64,000 nucleotides of DNA, taken from assembly GCA_002348365.1 (NCBI GenBank), contig DEBC01000107.1:12026-76025 (forward strand). Reading direction: 5' to 3'. The DNA comes from Alphaproteobacteria bacterium UBA2966 (GTDB lineage Bacteria; Pseudomonadota; Alphaproteobacteria; UBA2966). A model generated the notes under the pieces. That model made no database searches. It was not told the DNA's origin and saw only the letters and a list, made by a program, of their open reading frames with translations. This document shows, in pieces, positions 1-9,092 of the stretch. Each line of letters opens with the position of its first letter. Within the stretch, counting starts at the first letter, position 1. A program made the translations under genes and the position numbers.

Positions 1-344
1 AGTTCAGGGAGGTCCTCCGATACGGAATCGGACTTACGGATATGGTCAAGACGGCATCCGGATCGGACGCCTCGCTGCCAGCCGACTCCTTCGACCCCGA
101 CCGACTTCGCGACCATACCCTTGCGCTGGAACCTCGTTTCCTCGCCTTCAACGGCAAACGTTCGGCGAAGGCCTTCTTTGCGGCCTCAAAGGTTGATTAC
201 GGACTGCAGACCACACAACTTGGCAGCACCTCGCTTTTCGTGCTTCCTTCGACCTCCGGCGCCGCGCGCGGATTTTGGGAGCCGCGGTACTGGCACGATC
301 TCGCGAAGCTTGTCGGGGCGATCCCCGGCCACAAGGACTCATAA
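1..344 (+). CDS. mug: G/U mismatch-specific DNA glycosylase, C-terminal part (5' end outside window)
   Basis: The reading frame is open from the left edge (first full codon at base 3) and ends with TAA at 342-344, so only the last 113 or so residues are present. The visible protein begins with a GIGLTDMVK stretch and continues to a FNGKRSAKAFF segment and a C-terminal ARGFWEPRYWHDLAKLV segment, which match the C-terminal half of the Mug/TDG uracil-DNA glycosylase family. These enzymes remove uracil or thymine mispaired with guanine in base excision repair. The catalytic N-terminal motif lies outside the window. The next gene follows after 18 bases on the same strand. An internal ATG at 42 is in frame but splits the conserved domain, so it is not the real start. 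Confidence 0.85.
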   Translation, partial: FREVLRYGIGLTDMVKTASGSDASLPADSFDPDRLRDHTLALEPRFLAFNGKRSAKAFFAASKVDYGLQTTQLGSTSLFVLPSTSGAARGFWEPRYWHDLAKLVGAIPGHKDS

Positions 345-362
345 GACGACGGCGGACTGGAT

Positions 363-1343
363 ATGAAGGCAATTCTCTGTACGGAATGGGGCGGCCCGGA
401 GAAACTGATCGTTGGAGATGCTCCGTCACCCTCACCCGGCCCGGGCGAGGTCGTGATCGACGTGAAGGCGGCGGGCGTAAACTTCGCGGATACGGTCGTC
501 ATTCAAGGGACCTATCAGCTCAAGCCGGAATTCCCCTTCACGCCCGGTCTCGAAGTCGCCGGCGTGGTCGCTCAACTCGGGGACGGCGTCGATAGCGTCG
601 CGGTGGGCGATCGCGTTGTCGGTATCCCCAACATCGGCGCCTTTGCCGAACAGGTGTTGGTCAAGGCCGCGGCGGTGGTCCGCATTCCGGACTCCATGGA
701 CTTCGAGACAGCGGCGTCATTCGCAGTTGCCTACTCCACCTCTCACATGGCGCTGGGATATCGGGCCGGCCTCAAGGCAGGGGAAACACTACTGATATTT
801 GGTGCCGCCGGGGGCGTGGGTCTCACCGCCGTCGAACTCGGCAAGATTATGGGCGCAAATGTAATCGCCTGCGCGAGCACCCAGGAAAAACTCGACCTCT
901 GTTCCGAACGCGGCGCTGATCACGTGATCAATTACACGGAAGAAGACATCCGGGAACGCGTCAAGGAGATTACTGGAGGCAAGGGAGCGGACGTAGTCTA
1001 TGACCCGGTCGGCGGCGAGGCCTTCGACGCCGCCATGCGAGCCATCAACTGGGAAGGCCGGATCGTCGTCATCGGATTCGCCAGCGGCGATTTCAATCAG
1101 GCACGGACCAACATCGTCATGGTCAAGAACATTGCCGTGATGGGTTTCTATTGGGGCTCGTATTCCATCCACAAGCCATCGGCCATCGGCGAATCCATGT
1201 CCGAGCTCATCCAGATGTGGAAAGAGGGCAAGCTTTCACCCCACATCAGTCACGGCATGCCGCTGGATCGGGCAGGGGAGGCATTGGCGATGATGATGGG
1301 ACGGAAGTCGACCGGAAAAATGGTGCTGACCGTCGGCGATTGA
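363..1343 (+). CDS. Zinc-free quinone oxidoreductase of the MDR superfamily (Qor type)
   Basis: A 326-residue protein of typical length for NADPH:quinone oxidoreductases. The N-terminal GroES-like fold carries the AAGVNFADTVV segment near residue 36, and the Rossmann dinucleotide site GAAGGVG lies near residues 147-153, followed by GADHVINY. No structural-zinc cysteine cluster is seen, which places it with the zeta-crystallin/Qor branch rather than zinc alcohol dehydrogenases. It probably reduces quinones or other electrophilic carbonyls with NADPH in the cytoplasm. The start ATG follows mug closely, so the two may be cotranscribed. A second, related gene lies at 43359-44339 and a fragment of another at 2619-2870. 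The substrate cannot be read from the sequence. Confidence 0.88.
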   Translation: MKAILCTEWGGPEKLIVGDAPSPSPGPGEVVIDVKAAGVNFADTVVIQGTYQLKPEFPFTPGLEVAGVVAQLGDGVDSVAVGDRVVGIPNIGAFAEQVLVKAAAVVRIPDSMDFETAASFAVAYSTSHMALGYRAGLKAGETLLIFGAAGGVGLTAVELGKIMGANVIACASTQEKLDLCSERGADHVINYTEEDIRERVKEITGGKGADVVYDPVGGEAFDAAMRAINWEGRIVVIGFASGDFNQARTNIVMVKNIAVMGFYWGSYSIHKPSAIGESMSELIQMWKEGKLSPHISHGMPLDRAGEALAMMMGRKSTGKMVLTVGD

Positions 1344-1357
1344 TTGGGGTGCGGTGG

Positions 1358-2608
1358 ATGGCACCCGACGACGACACCCCGCGGGAGAATGCCGACGCTG
1401 TCGTTCGCTCTCAGTACGAAGCGCATCCCTATCCTCCACGCGATCCGGACGATGAACGGCAACGACTGATCACGGGTTCACCGAGCCACATCCGCGAAAT
1501 CAATCACTATGTCTTTGGGGGCAAGCGCGACTTCTCGAAACCCTTCCGGGCGCTCATCGCCGGCGGCGGCACGGGTGACGCCACGGTTATGCTGGCGCAA
1601 CAACTAGCGGATCAGGGCCCCGGCGAAGTCGTCTACGTCGACATCAGTGAGGCCTCTCTGAAGATCGCCGAAGCCCGCGTTCAGGCGAGAAATCTCCGAA
1701 ATGTCTCGTTCCACCACGGGTCATTGCTCGATCTTGGAGATATCGCTCCGGGACCCTATGACTACATTGATTGCTGTGGCGTGCTGCACCACCTCGCGGA
1801 CCCGGCGGCTGGTCTCGGTGCACTTGAAGAGGTCCTGGAGGAGAACGGCGGGATGGGCCTGATGCTGTACGGAGCGCTCGGCCGGACCGGTGTCTATCCC
1901 ATGCAGGAAGCAATTCGGGAGCTGACCATGGGGATGGAAGGAGGCGATCGGCTGGCTCTTGCCAGGCGCCTGGTTGACAGCCTCCCCGATAGCAACTGGC
2001 TGAAGAAAAACCCGGCGGTCGGCGATCATCTGCTGGACGATGATGCCGCCTTCACCGACCTCTTACTGCACTCACGGGATCGTGCCTACACAGTCCCGGA
2101 AATCGATGCATTGATGTCGGGATTCGGCTTCACCATCACGGGGTTCATCGAACCCGTTCGTTATGATCCCGCAACCTATCTGGATGAAGAAGCATTGGTG
2201 GGAAGGGCAAGGGACTTGCCCTGGATGGACCAGTGCGCAATCGCCGAATCTATTGCGGGCAACCTCAAAACCCACGTGTTCTACGTCGTCCCATCAAGCC
2301 ATGGGACGACAGCCCTGGCGCAGGCGGATAATCCCGGGATGGTGCCCCTGTGGCGGGATGACGATGGTCCGGCATTTGCCAGGCGTCTCTCCGGCAGCAG
2401 CCGCATCAAGATGAATTTCGATGGACTGGCCCTGTCACTCGAACTGCCGGATGGTGCCGGGAAAGTGGCCGAGTTGATCAACGGTGAGCGCAGTCTCGGC
2501 GACATTCAAGCTGCACTGTATCAGGATTGGATAACCTTCAAGGCCCGGTTCGACCGACTCTATCGCGTTCTCAACGGCCTCAACCTGATGCTGTTGAAAG
2601 CCGGGTAA
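1358..2608 (+). CDS. Class I SAM-dependent methyltransferase with C-terminal extension
   Basis: The 416-residue protein has a SAM-binding motif I (AGGGTGD, residues 68-74), an acidic strand-2 end (VYVDIS), and a DYIDCCGVLHHL post-I region near 135-146, all features of class I methyltransferases. The N-terminal segment around YEAHPYPPRD is seen in a family of large proteobacterial methyltransferases of unknown substrate. The last 70 residues form an extra domain that may be a small winged-helix-like module (inference). The frame is open upstream into the previous gene, but ATG 1358, 14 bases after the stop of the quinone oxidoreductase, avoids that overlap; GTG 1349 is an alternative. The substrate is unknown. 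Confidence 0.8.
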   Translation: MAPDDDTPRENADAVVRSQYEAHPYPPRDPDDERQRLITGSPSHIREINHYVFGGKRDFSKPFRALIAGGGTGDATVMLAQQLADQGPGEVVYVDISEASLKIAEARVQARNLRNVSFHHGSLLDLGDIAPGPYDYIDCCGVLHHLADPAAGLGALEEVLEENGGMGLMLYGALGRTGVYPMQEAIRELTMGMEGGDRLALARRLVDSLPDSNWLKKNPAVGDHLLDDDAAFTDLLLHSRDRAYTVPEIDALMSGFGFTITGFIEPVRYDPATYLDEEALVGRARDLPWMDQCAIAESIAGNLKTHVFYVVPSSHGTTALAQADNPGMVPLWRDDDGPAFARRLSGSSRIKMNFDGLALSLELPDGAGKVAELINGERSLGDIQAALYQDWITFKARFDRLYRVLNGLNLMLLKAG

Positions 2609-2618
2609 CGGCGCCGGT

Positions 2619-2870
2619 CTATGTGGGTTCGTCCAATGTGAGCACAATTTTGCCCACGTGCTGTTTGGACAGGAATACCATCTGTGCCTCGGCTATCCGG
2701 TCAGGCGGATACTGCTGCGCCACAAGCGGGACGATCTGGTTCGCCTCGATTCGGGATATGAGATTTGCAAAGACGGGAGGATCGAGAACGGTGTTCAAGG
2801 ACTGGCTGATCGAAACAGCGATGTCGGAGGATGGTGGATAACCCCCATTGAGGATTGCCCCTCTCCAAGG
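2619..2870 (-). pseudogene. C-terminal fragment of a zinc-binding/quinone oxidoreductase
   Basis: Reading the minus strand from 2870 to the TAG at 2619-2621 gives about 83 codons without a stop. They include FANLISRIEANQIVPLVAQ, then YPPDRIAEAQMVF, and end SKQHVGKIVLTLDEPT, the classic C-terminus of MDR-family quinone oxidoreductases. A TAA at 2871-2873 interrupts the frame upstream, and the catalytic and Rossmann portions are absent; no start codon with the rest of the gene is present. It lies between the methyltransferase stop and the molybdopterin oxidoreductase stop. It is therefore the relic of a deleted gene rather than a short functional protein. It is not a copy of the intact neighbour at 363-1343, whose C-terminus differs. 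Confidence 0.8.
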
Positions 2871-2897
2871 TTAGAGAAGGACAAGCTCATAAGAACC

Positions 2898-5015
2898 TTA
2901 ATTTGCGGCAGCGACCTCAACCCGCGTATCGGTGAGCGCCGGGCCCTGACCAATGTCCGTCAGGGCGGCTGGATTAAGTGCGTTGACCCCGATGCCCACG
3001 CCATCCGACTTGCGCCAATACCCAAGCGGCACCACCACAATGCCAGGTGCCGTATCTTCACTGATCCGGGCGCCAACCTCGATGGTCGCGAGATCGTTGA
3101 ACACATTGATCCGATCGCCTTCCGAAATGCCGCGCGCCTTGGCGTCAACCGGATGCATAAGCGCCGTGGGATCGCCCGCCGCCTTCTGCTGAACCTCGAG
3201 ATTGCCATAGCAGGAGTTGAGGAAGGCGTGGCTTTTGGGCGAGATCAAGATCAGGGGATGCCGGGGATCGTCGACATCTGCCGGGACGTAGTCAGGCAGG
3301 GGATCGACGTCGCCGGCCGGCATGCCCTCTTCGTAGCCCTGTCTCAGGCGTGGCAGAACCAGGTTCCCTTCGGCAGCGCGTGATGAAACGAATTCGCACT
3401 TGCCTGAAGGCGTCGGGAAATTGCCCTCGGCGTGCGGCAAGCGAGTATCGGGATCCCCCACATTGAGGCGGGCGTACCCTTCACGCTTCAGCAGATCCAT
3501 GTCGATGCCGTCCAGCGCAGGGTGGTCCCAGTCGATAGCGTCATAGGCGATCTCCTCGTCGGAGCGCCGGAAATAGGGCTCGTTGAAACCGAACGTCGCG
3601 GCAAGGCGCCGAAACATTTCGGCATTCGGAATCGACTCCGCCAGTGGTGGAATCGCAGGCTCGCTCAGACCAAGAAAGAACTGTCCCCACGAGTAAACCA
3701 GCTCGAACTGCTCCAGTTGGGTCGAGGCGGGAAGAAGAATATCGGCATAGTCCGCGGTATCGGTCTGGAACTGCTCGCTCACAACGACGAAGAGGTCATC
3801 CCGCATGAGTCCCCGTGCGATGGCCTTCTGGTCGGGAACCGTCACCATAGGATTGCAGTTGTAGACGAACAACGCCTTGATCGGCGGATCGAGTTCACCG
3901 GTCAATGCCGCGCCCATCTCGATCTGATTGATCACACGGGTGCCAGGCCGAATAAAATCCGGCCGGGAGATCTGATCACCACGTGATGGCAGCGAACGCG
4001 CCGCGCTCTGCAGCACGCCACCGCCCACGTGGCGCCACGCACCCACGAGAGCCGGTAGTGACGCCAGCGCACGAACCGTTTGCCCGCCACTCTTGTGGCG
4101 TTCCACGGCGACGCCCACACGAATGACCGAGGGTTGGGTCGTCGCGTATTCGCGACCCAGCCGCCGGATATCGTCAAGGGGCAATCCGGTGATCTCGGCA
4201 ACGCGTTCGGGCGGATACTGGGCCGCCCGTTCCTTCAGGGCATCGAACCCAACCGTATACTTCTCGACATAGTCGGCATCGATGAGCTCTTCAGTGATGA
4301 TCACGTTCATCATGCCGAGGGCCAGGGCCGCGTCAGTGCCCGGCCGAATCTGAACATGCCAGTCGGCTTTGGCGGCCGTCCGAGAACGGATGGGATCGAC
4401 GACCACGACCTTGGCGCCGTCACGCTGCGCCTCGGCGATCATCGGCCACTGGTGCATGTGGGTCGAAATCGTGTTGCAGCCCCAGATGAGGATGAATTTC
4501 GAGTGCACGAAACTCAGCGGGTCGACTCCACCGGACACGCCGGTGGTCATGACGGATGCGGAGTTCGCCGCGGACGCGCAGAGCGTCCGCTCCATGATCG
4601 TGGCACCCAGCCGGTTGAAGAAGGCATCACCCGAATTCAGTCCATGCACGAACCCTTGCTGGCCGATATAGCTGCAGGGGAGGATCGCTTCGGCACCGAA
4701 ATCATCGATGATCCCGCTGAAACGGTCATGGATGGTCTCGAGTGCTTCCTTCCAGGTGATGCGCTCGAACCGGCCCTCGCCCTTGGCACCGACGCGGCGC
4801 ATGGGATGGAGAACCCGATCGGGGCTATGGACCCGATCCTCATAGTTCTTCACCTTCACGCACAGAGTGCCACGGGTGAACGGATGTTCGCGGCGGCCAC
4901 GCACGCCGACGACACGGCCATTCTCGACGGTCGCCACCATGGCGCACGAATCCGGACAGTCGTGCGGACACGTCGCATAGATTTCCTTGGGACCAGATGC
5001 CTCCTGTAGCACCAC
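2898..5015 (-). CDS. Molybdopterin-dependent oxidoreductase (formate dehydrogenase/BisC type)
   Basis: A 705-residue member of the DMSO-reductase superfamily. The N-terminus has the iron-sulfur motif CPHDCPDSC with a distant fourth cysteine (C16, C20, C24, C52), which binds one [4Fe-4S] cluster. A cysteine in TLCASAANSAS (C146) sits where the family often supplies the molybdenum ligand. The C-terminal molybdopterin-dinucleotide-binding domain begins around HPLILISPKSHAFLNS and ends near residue 700. No Tat signal is visible, suggesting a cytoplasmic enzyme, and no partner electron-transfer subunit is adjacent. Translation starts at GTG 5015 with a good GGAGGA ribosome site seven bases upstream. 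It is divergent from the old-yellow-enzyme gene. Substrate unknown; formate or an organic oxide are possibilities. Confidence 0.88.
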   Translation of the reverse strand: MVLQEASGPKEIYATCPHDCPDSCAMVATVENGRVVGVRGRREHPFTRGTLCVKVKNYEDRVHSPDRVLHPMRRVGAKGEGRFERITWKEALETIHDRFSGIIDDFGAEAILPCSYIGQQGFVHGLNSGDAFFNRLGATIMERTLCASAANSASVMTTGVSGGVDPLSFVHSKFILIWGCNTISTHMHQWPMIAEAQRDGAKVVVVDPIRSRTAAKADWHVQIRPGTDAALALGMMNVIITEELIDADYVEKYTVGFDALKERAAQYPPERVAEITGLPLDDIRRLGREYATTQPSVIRVGVAVERHKSGGQTVRALASLPALVGAWRHVGGGVLQSAARSLPSRGDQISRPDFIRPGTRVINQIEMGAALTGELDPPIKALFVYNCNPMVTVPDQKAIARGLMRDDLFVVVSEQFQTDTADYADILLPASTQLEQFELVYSWGQFFLGLSEPAIPPLAESIPNAEMFRRLAATFGFNEPYFRRSDEEIAYDAIDWDHPALDGIDMDLLKREGYARLNVGDPDTRLPHAEGNFPTPSGKCEFVSSRAAEGNLVLPRLRQGYEEGMPAGDVDPLPDYVPADVDDPRHPLILISPKSHAFLNSCYGNLEVQQKAAGDPTALMHPVDAKARGISEGDRINVFNDLATIEVGARISEDTAPGIVVVPLGYWRKSDGVGIGVNALNPAALTDIGQGPALTDTRVEVAAAN

Positions 5016-5164
5016 AGTCTTCCTCCGATTCTGAGATCATTCTTCGGTTAGTTGGCAGTATAACAGATACGCCACGTGCGCCGCAGACGTCCAGGTTTGA
5101 CGCCCCAAACACTGACGGTGTAAGTCGGCTGCCGTCAGAGAAATTGAACCCCCAGGACACTCTC

Positions 5165-6283
5165 ATGGATAGCCAACTGTTCAAGCCCATCAAACTCCGC
5201 AACCTCGAACTCGCGAATCGCATCGTCGTTGCGCCCATGTGTCAGTACAGCGCCACGGACGGTACCGCGAGCGACTGGCACATGATGCATTTGGGCCAGT
5301 TTGCCGTGTCCGGTGTGGGACTATTGCTGACGGAAGCCACCGGCGTCGTTCCTGAAGGTCGGATCTCTCCCAATTGTCTTGGCCTCTATTCCGATGAAAA
5401 CGAGGCCGCCCTCGGCCGGGTCGTCAATTTCGTTCGTGAATACGGCAATTCTCCAATCGGCATCCAGATCGCCCATGCCGGGCGCAAGGCATCAACCGAG
5501 CCGCCGTGGCAAGGACAAGGGGCTGTCCTGCCTGAAGATGGTGGGTGGGAACTTGTGGCACCGTCGGCCATCCCGTTTTCCAACCGATCCGAGATGCCCA
5601 GGGCGATGACCAAGGAAGACATCGAGCACGCCCAGGAAGGCTTTGTCCAGGCAACCAAACGGGCCGACCGGCTCGGCATGGATTGCATCGAAATTCATGC
5701 GGCCCACGGGTACCTGGCCCAGTCGTTCCTGTCGCCGCTCTCCAACAAACGGGAAGATGAATACGGCGGCAGCCTGGAAAACCGCATGAGGTTCCTGCTG
5801 GAAACCTTCGAGAAGGTCCGCGCCGCCTGGCCCAAAGAAAAGCCGTTGGGTGTGAGAATCACATCGAGCGACTGGGTGGATGGTGGCTGGGATATCGGAG
5901 ATTCGGTTGCCCTCGCCATCGAGCTGGAAAAACGGGGCTGCGACTTCATCGTCGCTTCAAGCGGTGGCGCCACGCCCGATGCTGCTGTCATTTCGGGACC
6001 TGGATATCAGGTCGGCTTCGCGGCGGAGATCAAACGCAACATGACGGACATGGCCGTCATGGCCGTGGGACTGATCACGGACCCGCGTCAGGCGGACAGC
6101 ATCATCCGTTCAGGCCAAGCCGACATGGTCGCCCTGGCCAGAGGCATGCTCTACAACCCTCATTGGACGTGGCAGGCGGCTGTCGCACTCGGCCAGGAAG
6201 CCTCGTATCCACATCAGTACGCCCGTTGCCATCCCGATCTACTGGGGCTCCCTGTTCCTGGAAAGCTCCCCGACGCGAAGTAG
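5165..6283 (+). CDS. NADH:flavin oxidoreductase, old yellow enzyme (YqjM-like)
   Basis: The 372-residue protein starts at ATG 5165; the upstream open frame overlaps the antisense start of the molybdopterin gene and is not coding. It shows the YqjM-type features: APMCQYSA with the redox-tuning cysteine at residue 26, the flavin-binding IQIAHAGRKAS segment, the substrate-binding histidine pair in IEIHAAHGYL, and an EYGGSLENRMRFLLE segment. Members bind FMN and reduce activated alkenes such as enones with NAD(P)H. The C-terminus carries the conserved ARGMLYNPHW region. It is divergent from the molybdopterin oxidoreductase, with about 150 bases between, and stands alone; no regulator is adjacent. 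A detoxification or catabolic role is inferred. Confidence 0.92.
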   Translation: MDSQLFKPIKLRNLELANRIVVAPMCQYSATDGTASDWHMMHLGQFAVSGVGLLLTEATGVVPEGRISPNCLGLYSDENEAALGRVVNFVREYGNSPIGIQIAHAGRKASTEPPWQGQGAVLPEDGGWELVAPSAIPFSNRSEMPRAMTKEDIEHAQEGFVQATKRADRLGMDCIEIHAAHGYLAQSFLSPLSNKREDEYGGSLENRMRFLLETFEKVRAAWPKEKPLGVRITSSDWVDGGWDIGDSVALAIELEKRGCDFIVASSGGATPDAAVISGPGYQVGFAAEIKRNMTDMAVMAVGLITDPRQADSIIRSGQADMVALARGMLYNPHWTWQAAVALGQEASYPHQYARCHPDLLGLPVPGKLPDAK

Positions 6284-6403
6284 GCTGACCGGCAAAGCGA
6301 GTGTTGGCAGGGGTGAGAAAATTTCAGTGATAGGCCCCTGCAACCGACGAAGCAGTCGTGCACCTGGCGGCACACTGATCTTCCCAGTGACAAAGCGGAA
6401 GGC

Positions 6404-7723
6404 ATGAACTCCACGGTCGAACACCGGCGGGTCTGGCGGATCGCCGGGCCCATCATTCTGTCCAACGTTTCCGTCCCGCTGCTGGGTGCCGTCGATACGG
6501 CGGTGGTCGGACATCTCGACAGTCCGATCTATCTTGGCGGCGTGGCAATCGGCTCGCTGGTATTCAGTTACGTCTACTGGGGGTTCGGTTTCCTGCGCAT
6601 GGGTACCACCGGTCTTGCCGCCCAGGCGATGGGCGCGCGCGACGGACAGGAAATCTGGGCAACACTGGGCCGTGGCCTGGTCATGGCCGTCATCCTGTCC
6701 GTGGTTGTCATCGCCCTCCAGTTTCCCATCATCGATGTTGCCCGCTGGCTCTTCGAAGCCAGCAACCCAGTCGAGGAACTGGCACGCGAGTACTTCCTGA
6801 TTCGGATCTGGGCGGCGCCGGCTGCTCTTGCGAATTATGTCGTGCTGGGGTGGCTCATCGGGCTGCAGCGGGCCGGCTCGGCCCTGGCGCTGCAGGTCTT
6901 CATGAACGGACTCAATGTGATCCTGGATCTCGTGTTCGTCGTCGGCTTTGGTTGGGACGTAAGGGGCGTAGCGGCTGCCAGCGCACTTTCGGAATACGCT
7001 GCGATCGTGGCCGGGCTGTTTCTGTGTGTACGGATCCTGCGCCGCGAGGGTGCAAGGCCAAACACGGATCAATTATGGGACATCACCCGATTCCGCCGGC
7101 TCGCGGCGATCAACGGGGACATCTTCATCCGGACATTGTTCTTGATCTCTGCGTTTGCGGTATTCACGGCCCAGAGCGCGAAGTTTGGCGACACGACTCT
7201 GGCCGTGAACGCTTTGCTCCTCAATTTTCAGATGTTCCTGTCGCATGCACTCGATGGATTTGCCCACGCCGCGAGCGCATTGGTCGGCGGCGCCGCCGGT
7301 GCTCGCGAACGCGTAGCATTCCGGCGGGGGGTGGGGATTACCACAGTCTGGGCCGTGGCCACGGCCGTCGCTTTCATGGGTGTTTACGTTGTGGCAGGTC
7401 ATTTGTTGGTCGATGTTCTGACCAGCCTGCCGGACGTGCGTCAGGAGTCCTACGTCTACCTTCCATGGCTGATCCTCTCCCCACTGATTTCGGTGTGGAG
7501 TTTCCAGCTCGATGGCGTCTATATCGGCGCGACCGAGACCGCGCTGATGCGCAACATGATGATCATTTCTTTCATCGGTTACGCAGGTGCACTCATGGTG
7601 CTCCTTCCGATCTATGGCAATCACGGCCTGTGGGCCGCGCTGCTACTGTTCATGGCTTTCCGCGGCATCACACTGGGGCTCACCTATCCGAGGATCGAGC
7701 GGAGGATCTCGGCGGAGACGTAA
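6404..7723 (+). CDS. dinF: MATE family efflux transporter, DinF type
   Basis: A 439-residue membrane protein with about twelve hydrophobic segments in two repeated halves. The first helix carries VDTAVVGHL and the second half-loop FGFLRMGTTGLAAQAMG, both characteristic of the DinF branch of the MATE family. These proteins export drugs or metabolites in exchange for sodium or protons across the inner membrane. The gene begins at ATG 6404, 120 bases after the old-yellow-enzyme gene, and is followed by an MFS transporter in the same direction; the two exporters could share a transcript but the 84-base gap leaves this open. The name DinF indicates family, not SOS control; I see no LexA box. Confidence 0.88.
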   Translation: MNSTVEHRRVWRIAGPIILSNVSVPLLGAVDTAVVGHLDSPIYLGGVAIGSLVFSYVYWGFGFLRMGTTGLAAQAMGARDGQEIWATLGRGLVMAVILSVVVIALQFPIIDVARWLFEASNPVEELAREYFLIRIWAAPAALANYVVLGWLIGLQRAGSALALQVFMNGLNVILDLVFVVGFGWDVRGVAAASALSEYAAIVAGLFLCVRILRREGARPNTDQLWDITRFRRLAAINGDIFIRTLFLISAFAVFTAQSAKFGDTTLAVNALLLNFQMFLSHALDGFAHAASALVGGAAGARERVAFRRGVGITTVWAVATAVAFMGVYVVAGHLLVDVLTSLPDVRQESYVYLPWLILSPLISVWSFQLDGVYIGATETALMRNMMIISFIGYAGALMVLLPIYGNHGLWAALLLFMAFRGITLGLTYPRIERRISAET

Positions 7724-7807
7724 AACGGACGCACCCCGGCATCGCGTTGCGCCCTCCGGAATGCCACGTATAGTGCCTCACCGATCAACGCGCGGCAGTT
7801 TTACATC

Positions 7808-9037
7808 TTGTCCCTATCACAACGTCTTACCGGCATTCCCTGGCGTGAACAGACCTCTGTTCTCACCATGGCGCTGGGTCACGGCAGCACTCACTGGACC
7901 TTCGGCACGTTCTACGTCCTGCTGCCGTTCATCGCCCGTCATCTGGGGCTGAGCTACGCCGAAGCCGGTTTGCTCGTCGCCGTCTATCACGCCAGTGGCT
8001 TCACGGCCTCGATCGGGAGCGGCGCTCTGATCGACGTCATCGGGCGCCAGGCCCTGTTCCAGATCATCGCCCTCCTGATGGGGGCCTTCGCGCTGCTGGC
8101 CATCGGCATGAGTGGTGAGTTCCTGATTATTGGCGTGCTGATCGTCTTCATCGGCGCGGGCGCGAACCTCTGGCACCCAGCCGCCATCTCCTACCTGTCG
8201 AGTCGCTTTCCGAACAACCGGGGCTACACGCTCTCGATCCATGCCTTCGGCGCCAACGTTGGAGATACATTGGCACCTCTGGTGGCGGGAACGGCGCTGG
8301 TCTGGTTCTCCTGGCAGGGCGTTGCGATGATCAACGCCGTACCGATATTTCTCGCCACACTGGTGGTCGCATGGGTGTTGTCGCGGGAAAAAACCGCGGG
8401 CCGTGCGCCGAGCGACCAGGGCATGTCCGTCAGCGAGTACTTCACGCAAATCAAGGGCGTGATCGGCGATAAGGCCGTGCTGGGACTATGCGTCATGGCG
8501 GCCTTTCGCACCATGACCCAGAACGGCCTGTTCGTGTTCCTACCGCTCTACCTCGCGGACGTCATCAAGGTGAGTCCGCTGACGTTAGGCTTCGCCTTGT
8601 CCGCGCTTCAGGTCGGCGGACTGATCGCGGCGCCGATCGCGGGCACCGCCTCCGATCACATCGGCCGGCGGCCCGTGGTGATCGCCGCGCTGAGCGTCTC
8701 CACCGTGCTGATCATTATCCTCACCTTTATCGACAGCGAGACCGTCTTCGTTGCCGGAGTTTCCCTGCTGGGCTTTGCCATGTTCGCCATGCGGCCGGTA
8801 ATTCACAGCTGGCTCATGGACCTGACCCCTCAGCAAATGGGCGGCTCGGCCACGAGCCTGCTGTTCGGTACTCAGGCCGGACTCTCAACGCTCACGCCGG
8901 CGATCGGCGGCATCATTGCCGACACCTGGGGCCTCACATCTGTCTTCTATTTCCTGGCCGGCACCATGCTGGTCGCCAACGTTCTCGTCTTCATGCTGCC
9001 GCAACACGACCCCAGGACTGCGTCGGCCAGTGATTGA
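7808..9037 (+). CDS. MFS transporter (fosmidomycin-resistance-like)
   Basis: A 409-residue protein with about twelve transmembrane segments. A segment after TM2 reads GSGALIDVIGRQALFQ, the typical MFS loop motif, and the second half repeats this as AGTASDHIGRRPVVI. The N-terminal HGSTHWTFGTFYVLLPF resembles the fosmidomycin-resistance branch of proton-coupled exporters. The start is uncertain: TTG 7808 gives a 20-residue cytoplasmic N-terminus, whereas ATG 7868 would begin directly at the first helix; neither has a clear ribosome site. The substrate is unknown. Confidence 0.85.
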   Translation: MSLSQRLTGIPWREQTSVLTMALGHGSTHWTFGTFYVLLPFIARHLGLSYAEAGLLVAVYHASGFTASIGSGALIDVIGRQALFQIIALLMGAFALLAIGMSGEFLIIGVLIVFIGAGANLWHPAAISYLSSRFPNNRGYTLSIHAFGANVGDTLAPLVAGTALVWFSWQGVAMINAVPIFLATLVVAWVLSREKTAGRAPSDQGMSVSEYFTQIKGVIGDKAVLGLCVMAAFRTMTQNGLFVFLPLYLADVIKVSPLTLGFALSALQVGGLIAAPIAGTASDHIGRRPVVIAALSVSTVLIIILTFIDSETVFVAGVSLLGFAMFAMRPVIHSWLMDLTPQQMGGSATSLLFGTQAGLSTLTPAIGGIIADTWGLTSVFYFLAGTMLVANVLVFMLPQHDPRTASASD

Positions 9038-9092
9038 CTCCCCCCGGCGGTAGGCGCAGCCTGTTCTAGAATGTGAGACGGGAGGATAATCG

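Noticed and set aside
1151..1357. In-frame N-terminal extension of the methyltransferase
   Set aside because: It overlaps the quinone oxidoreductase gene almost entirely and lacks any methyltransferase-like sequence; ATG 1358 gives a normal N-terminus.
3432..5009. Long plus-strand open frames antisense to the molybdopterin oxidoreductase (including a 309-codon frame at 4080-5009)
   Set aside because: The translations are His/Arg/Gly-rich without domain motifs, while the minus strand encodes a full-length oxidoreductase with Fe-S cysteines.
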